From CAYNRE01 sp964399535 (GTDB lineage: Bacteria; Planctomycetota; Planctomycetia; Pirellulales; CAYNRE01), in assembly GCA_964399535.1 (NCBI GenBank), contig CAYNRE010000005.1:744001-808000 (forward strand): a stretch of 64,000 nt of DNA, given 5' to 3'. The position numbers were made by a program, and so were the translations under genes. Shown here one piece after another: positions 35,479-43,216 of this stretch; position 1 is the first letter of the stretch; every line of letters begins with the position of its first letter. Under the pieces are notes generated by a model. The model saw only the letters and a list, made by a program, of their open reading frames with translations, was not told where the DNA came from and did no database searches.

Positions 35479-36651
35479 GTGCCGCCGATTTACCTGGATT
35501 TCAATGCCACAACGCCCGTCGCGGAAGTTGCCCGGCAGGTTATGGGGTCCCTGTTGGGCGAGCAGTTCGGCAACCCTTCCAGCCAACACCCCGCGGGCCG
35601 GGCCAGCCGAGCGGCAATCGACCGGGCCCGAGGCCAAGTGGCCCGCCTGCTCGGCTGCGCCGACGACGAAGTGGTGTTTACCTCGGGCGGTACCGAGAGC
35701 AACAACTGGGCCCTTAAGGGCTTGCTGCTGGCCGACCCAACGGCCCGGCCGGGCCACCTGGTGATTTCGTCGCTGGAACATCCGGCCATTGTGGAGCCGG
35801 CTCGCTACCTGCAGCGCTGGGGCGTGGCCGTCAGCGTGGTGGGTTGCGATCGGCACGGGACCATCGACCCCGAAGCGGTCCAGCAGGCCCTGCGGCCCGA
35901 TACCCGGCTGGTTAGCATCATGCTGGCCAATAACGAGATCGGCACGATTCAGCCCCTGGCCGAAATCGCACGTCGCTGCCATGCGCGGGGCGTTTGGGTG
36001 CACACCGACGCCGCCCAGGCGGTGGGAAAGATCGAGGTTCGGGTCGACCAGCTGGGGGTCGATTTGCTCTCGTTGGCGGGGCACAAGTGCTACGCGCCGA
36101 AGGGGGTCGGGGCGCTCTACGTGCGATCGGGCCTTCGGCTGGAACCGCTATTGCATGGGGCGGGGCACGAGCGTGGTCGCCGTGCCAGCACCGAGAACAC
36201 GGCTTCGATCGCGGCCTTGGGGGCCGCCGCCGAGCTGGCAGCCCAGGCGTTGGGTCTTCAGTCCGCGCGCCTCGAGCGGTTGCGCGATCGCTTGTGGCAG
36301 CGCCTGCGAGACGAAATCGGTCGGGAGCTTACCTGCAATGGCCAAGGCGCCGCGCGATTGCCCAATACGCTCTCGGTGAATTTTCCCGGCGTAACCGGGG
36401 GCGATCTGTTGGCGGCGTGTCCCGAGATTTGCGCCTCGACCGGTTCGGCCTGCCATAGCGGCGCGGTGGCCCGGTCGGCCACGCTTGCGGCGATCGACTT
36501 GCCCGACGAGGTAGCGCGCGGCACCGTGCGGTTGAGCCTGGGCCAGAGCACCAGCGATGACGACATTGAACAAGCGGCCCAGCGATTGTCGTCCGCCTGG
36601 CGGCAATTGAGCGCGAGCGCGGGCACCGCGCGGCCGGCGGCCCGCACCTGA
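35479..36651 (+). CDS. Cysteine desulfurase (IscS/NifS-like)
   Basis: A PLP enzyme of about 390 residues that removes sulfur from cysteine and passes it on for Fe-S clusters or other thiocofactors. The N-terminus YLDFNATTPV, the pocket FTSGGTESNNWAL, Lys203 in LAGHKCYAPKG (Schiff base) and Cys325 in ASTGSACHSG (persulfide) are all present. The short catalytic loop fits the NifS/IscS group. The GTG at 35479 with GGGAG upstream is chosen; a longer reading from 35392 would overlap the preceding terminator area. No Fe-S scaffold gene is adjacent. Confidence 0.92.
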   Translation: MPPIYLDFNATTPVAEVARQVMGSLLGEQFGNPSSQHPAGRASRAAIDRARGQVARLLGCADDEVVFTSGGTESNNWALKGLLLADPTARPGHLVISSLEHPAIVEPARYLQRWGVAVSVVGCDRHGTIDPEAVQQALRPDTRLVSIMLANNEIGTIQPLAEIARRCHARGVWVHTDAAQAVGKIEVRVDQLGVDLLSLAGHKCYAPKGVGALYVRSGLRLEPLLHGAGHERGRRASTENTASIAALGAAAELAAQALGLQSARLERLRDRLWQRLRDEIGRELTCNGQGAARLPNTLSVNFPGVTGGDLLAACPEICASTGSACHSGAVARSATLAAIDLPDEVARGTVRLSLGQSTSDDDIEQAAQRLSSAWRQLSASAGTARPAART

Positions 36652-36709
36652 ACTGGCATCCCTCCAACGTTTGAAACCAACGCATTCTTCTCGCTCGACC
36701 GCGGAACCC

Positions 36710-37840
36710 ATGACCCGGCCCTGGTACCAGCTCGATACCGTCGACGATCTGCCGACCCCCGCGCTAGTAATCCACCCCGAGCGCGTCCAGGCCAACCTGC
36801 TGCGGATGATCGCCTGGGTCGGGTCGCCCGAGCGGCTTTGGACCCACGTGAAAACGCACAAGCTGCCGCAGCTGGTAGCCATGCAGCGGGCGCTCGGTAT
36901 CGAACAGTTCAAGTGCGCCACCCTGGCTGAGGCCGAAATGGCCGCCCGAGCGGGTGCCCGGCGAGTGATCGTGGCGTTTCCCTTGGTGGGCCCCAACCCC
37001 GGCCTGTTGGCGCGGCTGGTTAAGCGCCACGGTCAAACCCAGTTCCTTGCGATTGCCGACGGGGCCGAGGCGCTCGCCCGCTTGTCGGCCGAGCTGACGG
37101 CGGCCGGCCAGTCGCTCGAGGTGCTCATCGATCTGGACGTAGGGCAAGGCCGCACGGGCGTTGCCCCGGGGCCGGCGGCGATCGAACTTTATCGCCTGGT
37201 AAACAGCCTGCCAGGCCTGAATCCGGGCGGTTTGCACGCCTACGACGGCCACATCAAGGCGCCCGACTTTGAGCTGCGCCGCGGCCAAACCGAAGCGGCC
37301 TTTGCGCCCGTCGATCGGCTCCGTGCCACGCTCCAGGCCCAGGGCCTGCCGGTGCCGCGGGTGGTGGCCGGCGGAACTACCACGTTTTCGCTGCACGCCG
37401 CCCGCCCCGATCGCCAGTGCAGCCCGGGCACCTGCGTGCTTTGGGATTACAGCTATGCGTCGAAGTACGCCGAGCTCGATTTTCAGTTCGCCGCGGTGCT
37501 GCTGACGCGGGTGGTCAGCAAACCCTCGGCGGATCGGATTTGTCTGGACCTGGGCTACAAAGCCGTGGCCTGCGACAACCCCGACCCGCGGATCTGGCTA
37601 TGTGAACTACCCGGCGCCCGGCAACTGGTGCACAGCGAAGAGCACCTGGTTCTATCCAGCCCCCAGGCGGGGCGTTTGCGGGTGGGTGACGTGGTGCACG
37701 CGATTCCCTACCATGTTTGTCCCACCTGTGCCCTGCACGACGAGGTGCTCGTCGCGCGACACGGCAGCCTGGTCGAGCGGTGGCCGGTCGTGGCGCGCGT
37801 GAGGCAACTGACCGCGGCACCTGGAGAATCGAACCTTTGA
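36710..37840 (+). CDS. D-threonine aldolase-like PLP enzyme (D-TA family)
   Basis: A 376-residue fold-type III PLP enzyme. The N-terminus TPALVIHPERV and the PLP lysine in HVKTHK fit the alanine-racemase-like barrel. The C-terminal metal site IPYHVCPTCAL is the mark of D-threonine aldolases and related D-amino-acid dehydratases. It probably cleaves or dehydrates a D-3-hydroxyamino acid. It follows the cysteine desulfurase gene after 58 bases and overlaps the next gene by 4 bases. Confidence 0.88.
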   Translation: MTRPWYQLDTVDDLPTPALVIHPERVQANLLRMIAWVGSPERLWTHVKTHKLPQLVAMQRALGIEQFKCATLAEAEMAARAGARRVIVAFPLVGPNPGLLARLVKRHGQTQFLAIADGAEALARLSAELTAAGQSLEVLIDLDVGQGRTGVAPGPAAIELYRLVNSLPGLNPGGLHAYDGHIKAPDFELRRGQTEAAFAPVDRLRATLQAQGLPVPRVVAGGTTTFSLHAARPDRQCSPGTCVLWDYSYASKYAELDFQFAAVLLTRVVSKPSADRICLDLGYKAVACDNPDPRIWLCELPGARQLVHSEEHLVLSSPQAGRLRVGDVVHAIPYHVCPTCALHDEVLVARHGSLVERWPVVARVRQLTAAPGESNL

Positions 37841-38712
37841 GCGAGCGGTATTCGACCGGCATCGCCGGCTTGGACAAGCACCTGGGCGGCGGACTGCTAC
37901 CCGGCACCATGACCGTGGTGGTGGGAGCCACGGGGGCGGGCAAAACCCAGTTCGGGCTACAATTCCTCCACGCCGGCGCCGCTCAAGAAGGGCGGGCCGG
38001 GGTGGTGTTCGATTTGAGTTGCCGGGGCGATTCGCAGAGCCACGCCGACTACGCCCGGCGGATGTTCGATTGGCAACTTCAGGTCGATCCGGCCCACGCC
38101 TGGGATCCACCTCGGTTTTTCGCGGCGGATCGCGCGCCGGGCCAATATCTGCACGTGTTTGAGTACCAAGGGCGCCGCATCCGCCAGCGCGATCTGGAGT
38201 TCGATGCCTGGCAGGCCTGGCAGGCCGAACTGGTCCGGAAGTTGCAAACGGCCATCGCGTTTCTCTACGGCAATTTCGTCCGTGGCGTGCGCCGCGTCGT
38301 GCTCGATGGCATCGACCCGGCCGATGACCCGAGCGATTCGATTCAATTCGAACTGCTGGAGTACGTGACCGAACAGATTTTCCTGAAAGACAGCCAGTGG
38401 GTGGCCCGCGACCTGTTCCGTGAACACTTCCTTCGCGAGCAGCCCAAGATCGAGGCCCATGCCTATCCGCGCGAGCAACTGGCCCAACTGGTTTCGGTCA
38501 CCACGCACGAATCGCTGCTCGATCAGCTCATCGAGCGGCGGCTTATCGAAGGTGATTGGTTGGCCAACGCCAACACGGTGATCTACCTGGGCCGCACCCG
38601 CGAGGCCGGCAAAATGGGGCGCGGCCTGTACATCGCCAAGCACCGTGGCAGCTACGCCAGCGACGAAATCGTGCCCTATACGATCGACCAAGGGGGGCTC
38701 CGCGTCGCTTAG
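37837..38712 (+). CDS. KaiC/RAD55-like RecA-superfamily ATPase
   Basis: A 291-residue ATPase. It starts at a TTG that overlaps the TGA of the D-TA gene, with GGAG 9 bases upstream. The N-terminus STGIAGLDKHLGGGLLPGT and Walker A GATGAGKT are of the KaiC/GvpD/RAD55 type, with a Walker-B-like strand VRRVVLDGID. The KaiC phosphorylation repeats are absent. Family members act as regulatory ATPases; the role here is unknown. Overlap with the D-TA gene implies coupled translation. Confidence 0.8.
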   Translation: MSERYSTGIAGLDKHLGGGLLPGTMTVVVGATGAGKTQFGLQFLHAGAAQEGRAGVVFDLSCRGDSQSHADYARRMFDWQLQVDPAHAWDPPRFFAADRAPGQYLHVFEYQGRRIRQRDLEFDAWQAWQAELVRKLQTAIAFLYGNFVRGVRRVVLDGIDPADDPSDSIQFELLEYVTEQIFLKDSQWVARDLFREHFLREQPKIEAHAYPREQLAQLVSVTTHESLLDQLIERRLIEGDWLANANTVIYLGRTREAGKMGRGLYIAKHRGSYASDEIVPYTIDQGGLRVA

Positions 38713-38802
38713 CCCGCTGGCCTAGCTAGCTCGGCTCGCAATCGCGACCCGTTTGGGGGGCCGAACCTGTCGCTCGGGTTGCGTTTCGCGAGGCCCCGTC
38801 GC

Positions 38803-39117
38803 TCAGCCGCCTTGCATCATCCGCGCCCGAGCCAGTGCGTCTTCCGCCTCGGCAATGCGGCCGGCCCGCTGACAGATCACGCTCAGAGCCGTATAGCTGA
38901 ACGGGTCCGTGGGCTCGAGCTGCACCACCCGTTGTGCGTGGGCGATGGCCTCGTCGTGACGCCCGACCCGCCCCAGAATGACCGCCAGCGCCGAGTGGGC
39001 CAGGGCGTAGGATTCCTGTTGGGCCAAAAGCTCTTCGAGCTTGGTGACCGCCTCGGCCAATTGGCCGGCGTCTTTCAAGGCCTGGGCTTCGTCGTAAAGC
39101 TGTTCAACCGTGGCCAT
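38803..39117 (-). CDS. Small TPR protein
   Basis: 104 residues made almost entirely of tetratricopeptide repeats: about three units, with the typical pattern A-L-A-x-I-L-G-R-x-G-x-x-x-E-A-I and L-E-P-T-D-P. It would act as a protein-protein interaction module. It has no signal peptide. Neighbours give no clue to its partner. Confidence 0.8.
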   Translation of the reverse strand: MATVEQLYDEAQALKDAGQLAEAVTKLEELLAQQESYALAHSALAVILGRVGRHDEAIAHAQRVVQLEPTDPFSYTALSVICQRAGRIAEAEDALARARMMQGG

Positions 39118-39525
39118 GGCAATCCCGCGCTGGACTAAACGCTAACCGAGGTGACTGGGAACGGCCCTGCGGCCGACCTTGGGGCCCTCAACCCGGGCAG
39201 GTCGTTCCCGCGACCAACTCACCTTATCGGGTCACGACCAATCCGCCTCCGCTAGCATCTTGGCCGAGCAGGCCCGGTCGAGAAACCCCTCCAGAACGGG
39301 GGGGGTGGTCGGGTGGGGTGCTGAGCGGGGGTTGCCGGCGATCTCCTCCGCACCCGGACATTCCGCTGAATCGCTCCGATCGCCCCAACCGATATCCATG
39401 GAACAGGCGTGGCTCGAACCCTCGCGATCGCGAGGGGCCTGACCCGCACCGGCTGGGCAAAAACGGCAGCCGGCGGGCAGGGCGGCGCAACCATCCAATG
39501 GTCCCCACTCCCCATCGATCTATCT
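39118..39525. other. Divergent intergenic region upstream of lpxA
   Basis: About 400 bases, rich in short Pro/Arg/Ser-coding open frames on both strands that do not look like real proteins. It should hold the lpxA and TPR promoters. Confidence 0.35.
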
Positions 39526-40392
39526 ATGATTCACCCCCTGGCCGTCGTTAGTCCTCAGGCTCGCATCGCTCCCGACGTCGAAATTGGTCCGTTCTGCGTG
39601 GTCGAGGGAGACGTGGATATCGGCCCGGGATGCCAACTGGCCGCCGGAGTGGTGATTAAATCCGGAACCTGCCTGGGCCCGAACAACCGTGTTCACGAGG
39701 GAGCGGTATTGGGCGGATCGCCTCAACACCTTTCTCCTCCCGCGGTCCTGGGCACGGTGGTCATCGGGTCGGGCAATGTGCTGCGCGAAAACGTGACGAT
39801 TCACCGGGCTCTTAAGTCCGACGCGGCCACGGTGGTGGGCGACAACAACCTGCTGATGGTCAACGCCCACGTGGCCCACGACTGCCGCTTGGGCAACAAC
39901 ATCGTCGCGGCCAACAATGTGCTCTTCGGTGGCCATGTAACGGTCGACGACCGGGCCTTCGTATCGGGGGCCGTGGCCGTGCACCAGTTTTGCCGCATCG
40001 GCCGCTTGGCCATGGTGGGGGGGCAAGCCCATGTAGTGCGCGATGTGCCCCCCTTTGTCACGGTCGATGGCCTGAGCAGCTTCGTGGTGGGGCTCAATCT
40101 GGTCGGCTTGCGCCGGGCCAGTTTCACCCCCAACGAAGTGCTGCAACTCAAGGCGGCCTATAAACTGGTTTATCGCAGCGGACTGCGATGGCTGGAAATT
40201 CTCGATCGCCTGGCCGAAGACTTCGCCGCTGGGCCGGCCGCCGAGTTGCTCCCCTTCTTCCGAGTGGGCAAGCGCGGATTCGTGCAAGAACGGCGCGTAC
40301 CCCGGGCAGCGATTCTCAAGCTGCGTCGCGTCTCCGATTGGGAATCGGAGACCGATATGGACGACGCCACCGGTCAGCGCAAAGTGGGCTAG
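39526..40392 (+). CDS. lpxA: UDP-GlcNAc O-acyltransferase (LpxA)
   Basis: First enzyme of lipid A synthesis, transferring a 3-hydroxyacyl group from ACP to UDP-GlcNAc. The protein is 288 residues, slightly longer than the common 260-270. The left-handed beta-helix hexapeptides are clear (IGPFCVVEGDVDIGPG), the catalytic His lies in NAHVAHDCRLG, and the C-terminal helical region follows. This supports a lipopolysaccharide-containing outer membrane. The last 20 or so codons, after the helical region, contain a perfect hairpin. Confidence 0.95.
   Translation: MIHPLAVVSPQARIAPDVEIGPFCVVEGDVDIGPGCQLAAGVVIKSGTCLGPNNRVHEGAVLGGSPQHLSPPAVLGTVVIGSGNVLRENVTIHRALKSDAATVVGDNNLLMVNAHVAHDCRLGNNIVAANNVLFGGHVTVDDRAFVSGAVAVHQFCRIGRLAMVGGQAHVVRDVPPFVTVDGLSSFVVGLNLVGLRRASFTPNEVLQLKAAYKLVYRSGLRWLEILDRLAEDFAAGPAAELLPFFRVGKRGFVQERRVPRAAILKLRRVSDWESETDMDDATGQRKVG
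40330..40352 (+). repeat. Perfect hairpin inside the end of lpxA
   Basis: GTCTCCGATT and AATCGGAGAC form a perfect 10-base inverted repeat with loop GGG, lying inside the last codons of lpxA. It has no T tract. Confidence 0.6.
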
Positions 40393-40873
40393 GGCTGGGT
40401 CAGACGCAGAATTACGAGGAACGCAGCACGACCGCCGAACACGCAAGTGGCTCGGCGGCAAGCAATTACCTTGTGCTCTGTAATACGCCCGGACCCGAAA
40501 TCCAAGTTCTGACAGAACACGAAAGGCCCGCAGGGCCCCGGGGCCCCGAACGGTGGGGGCCTTCACGGGACGCGCGTTGGCCGAAATCGCATTTTCCCGG
40601 GGCTTCCCCTGCCGAGGGCAAGTTTCGCCCAAGTTTCGCCGAGGCGATTTGCCCCCAGACCAATCGTGACCTAGGGTTCTGGTATCGGCCCGTAATAGGT
40701 TGGTCGGGGGATTACTCCGGTCCAGGCACGCCGAGCGGTGGCGCGGGCGAACGACTGCCGCGAACCAACGCTTGGCCGGGCCGTTGATCGTTTCTCGTCG
40801 TTTCCAATCGACGCCCTGCAGGTCCTAGGACCGGCATCGGGCTTGTTCGCGTCGGGTGAAAGGCAGGCACGCT
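40393..40873. other. Intergenic, 481 bases
   Basis: Region between lpxA and the Flp pilin gene. It contains a run of alternating GGGG/CCCC near 40533-40548 that can fold on itself. No gene was recognised. Confidence 0.35.
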
Positions 40874-41053
40874 ATGAAATGGTGCCAACGCTTCTGGGCA
40901 GACGAAACGGCGGCAACCGCCGTGGAATATGCCGTCTTGCTTGCGCTTATTCTGATGTCGGTGATCGCGGCCATCGGCACGGTCGGCAGCCAAACCGGCG
41001 GCCTCTGGGGCACGATCGACGGCGATCTGCAGTCGCGCGGCTTCGGGTCCTAG
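40874..41053 (+). CDS. Flp/Fap-type pilin
   Basis: A 59-residue type IVb pilin. After a short charged leader (MKWCQRFWADETAAT) the hydrophobic segment begins AVEYAVLLALILMSVIAAIG, the typical Flp pattern with Glu-Tyr at +3/+4 or so. The usual Gly before the cleavage site is replaced by Ala-Thr. Flp pilins make the Tad adhesion pilus, but no tad or cpa gene lies in the window. The ATG at 40874 is chosen over an upstream GTG at 40856. Confidence 0.8.
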   Translation: MKWCQRFWADETAATAVEYAVLLALILMSVIAAIGTVGSQTGGLWGTIDGDLQSRGFGS

Positions 41054-41133
41054 GCGGTATCGCGCGGCTACCGCTATGGCTGAGACAGCGGCCGCCGACC
41101 GGTGCCCCGAGGCGCGTTTCGCGGATCGCGCCG

Positions 41134-42828
41134 CTACAAACCAGCCGACGATTTCGCTTCTCGGCTGACTTCGACTCCGCCAGGTCGCTGTCGACCCGCC
41201 GCGCGACGCGAGTAATCGAGCCGTGAAGGCCGTGCCGAGGTCGGCAACAGCTGGGCAACGGGCACGATCGCTTGCGAGCCGCTCGCGGCCGGGCCTTGGG
41301 TCGAAACCGCCGCCTCGCCCGGGGGCAAACTGTACAGCTTGCGCAGCGGCTCCAGGCTTTCGGGTAGCGCGGCCTCCAACCCGTCGTCGGCGTGCGTGCG
41401 GACGAATACCTTGCGAGCCCAATGGTACGCGCCGCGCGCCAGGTCGGTCCACGACATGCCGCGAAAAATTCGCAGCATGCGGCGCGGACTGGAGAGGTAA
41501 AAGCGGAAATAGGCCTGGCTTCGCACGCGATGCATGTCGACGCCATAGGCCTCGGCATACCAGCAGGTTGCCGCGTAGTAGTCGTGCAGGACGACCCGCT
41601 CCAGCGCGCCGGCGTTCTCTCGGTGGGCCTCGTCGTACAACGGAGTTCCGGGCTGAGGGGTCACCAGGTTGAACACGGCGTGGGCCAGGTCCGATTTCAC
41701 CGCGAAGTCGATCGTGGCCTGCATCTCCTCGGCCGTCTCGGTGGGAAAGCCGAGCATGAAGAAGCCCTTGACCATCACGCCGCGCTGGGCCATCGCCCGC
41801 ACGGCCTTGAGCAGCGCGTCGAGGCGAAGTCGCTTCCTGACCATATCCTGCAGGCGCGGCGTCACGGTTTCGATCGCGACCGCCACCTCGTACATGCCGG
41901 CTTCGACCAGGGCCTCGACCCCCTCCTCGTCGAGAATGTCGCCGCGAAGTCCATTGGGAAAGCAGATGTGCATACCCAGCGGTTTCAGTCCCGCGCAAAT
42001 CTCCTTCATCCGCCGCGAATTCATGTTGAAGATGTCGTCGACAATCTGCAGCTCGTCGACTCCGTAGCGGTCTTTGAGCAGCCGCACTTCGGCCAACACG
42101 TTTTCCACCGACCGGCCACGAAACTTCTTGCCGAAAATGTCGTGGCAATAAGTGCAAAGAAACGGGCAGCCGCGCGAGGTAAAGATGGGGGCGTACCGCC
42201 GCCCGCGGAGATTGCCGTTGTTGTTGATTCGCCTGGCATAGGCGTCGAAATCGACCAGGTCCCAAGCCGGAAACGGCACCTGGTCCAGGTCGGTCACCTG
42301 GCCTACAAGCGGTTGGCCGGGCCGCTCCTGGTGTCCGTTCGAGGTATAGCCGTCGGCATTCCGCCAGGTAAGCCCAGCGATGTCGTCGAGTCGGTTGTCG
42401 CCCAGGAAGCGCCGCTCGACCGCCAGCGGAAAGGAGCCGTCGGCCTCGCCATCGAAGACCCAGTCGTAAACGCCCGTGGCGACGATCCGATCCAGATTCA
42501 CCTCGCCGTGGGCAAACGGTCCGCCCAATGCGACCACCGTGCCAGGCAAAATTCGCCGCACTCGCTCGGCAATGCGACCCGATTCTTCAGCCTCGAAGTT
42601 CAGGGCCGACAGCCCCACCAGATGTGGCTGGAATTCACGCAGTTCGTCGTCGAATTCCCAGTGCCGGCGTTGGGTGAGCCAGGCGTCGATCACCCGCACC
42701 TCTACCCGCTGGCCAAGATGCTGGCGCAGGCAGGCCGTCAGAGTCAAAATACCCAGCGGGGGCGAAGAAATGGGGAGCGTTACTGGCTGGTAGGGTTTGA
42801 TCAGTAAAATGCGAATGATTGGGTCCAT
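41134..42828 (-). CDS. B12-binding-type radical SAM protein 1
   Basis: A 564-residue enzyme with an N-terminal cobalamin-binding-like Rossmann domain (PPLGILTLTACLRQ, LSALNFEAEE, ALGGPFAHGE) and a radical SAM barrel whose 4Fe-4S cysteines are Cys221, Cys225 and Cys228 (SRGCPFLCTYC). The consensus DxHxxG B12 ligand is not seen. Members methylate unactivated carbons or make ring closures in lipids and natural products. The C-terminal 60 residues are disordered. Divergent from the glycosyltransferase-like gene. Confidence 0.88.
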   Translation of the reverse strand: MDPIIRILLIKPYQPVTLPISSPPLGILTLTACLRQHLGQRVEVRVIDAWLTQRRHWEFDDELREFQPHLVGLSALNFEAEESGRIAERVRRILPGTVVALGGPFAHGEVNLDRIVATGVYDWVFDGEADGSFPLAVERRFLGDNRLDDIAGLTWRNADGYTSNGHQERPGQPLVGQVTDLDQVPFPAWDLVDFDAYARRINNNGNLRGRRYAPIFTSRGCPFLCTYCHDIFGKKFRGRSVENVLAEVRLLKDRYGVDELQIVDDIFNMNSRRMKEICAGLKPLGMHICFPNGLRGDILDEEGVEALVEAGMYEVAVAIETVTPRLQDMVRKRLRLDALLKAVRAMAQRGVMVKGFFMLGFPTETAEEMQATIDFAVKSDLAHAVFNLVTPQPGTPLYDEAHRENAGALERVVLHDYYAATCWYAEAYGVDMHRVRSQAYFRFYLSSPRRMLRIFRGMSWTDLARGAYHWARKVFVRTHADDGLEAALPESLEPLRKLYSLPPGEAAVSTQGPAASGSQAIVPVAQLLPTSARPSRLDYSRRAAGRQRPGGVEVSREAKSSAGL

Positions 42829-43216
42829 ATGACCTATCCGCGAACCCTTCCGAAGCCCCCCTGTCGGCCAAACGGGCGATGGCCAATTGAGGATCCGAAG
42901 TCGAGCCCCATGGTAACGCGGCCGGAAGTGGGAATCTATAGAATACTTTGTAAGCTAACCGTTTTTCCGCCGGGGGGTGCAACCGCTTGGGAAGACGGCA
43001 CTTATTCGCAATCTTCAGAACTCACGTCGCTCGACTCTCGGGCGGAACGCTCGCGAGACGCAGGGCAACCCCGCCGGCGGCCAGCCGGGCTGGAAGGGGT
43101 ACGATTTACGGCGTGTTCACCTGCCAGGAGTTGGCGATGATGGGTGAGAGAATTCCATTTCACCCCGCCCCGGCGAACCACGCAAGACAGCTACCCTAGT
43201 GCCCGTGCCCCAATCC
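42829..43216. other. Divergent intergenic region
   Basis: 388 bases between radical SAM gene 1 and the membrane glycosyltransferase-like gene. An A/T-richer stretch at about 42935-42965 is a candidate promoter. Nothing else was seen. Confidence 0.35.

Noticed and set aside
41392..42807. 471-residue plus-strand open frame
   Set aside because: Antisense to radical SAM gene 1 with its CxxxCxxC motif.
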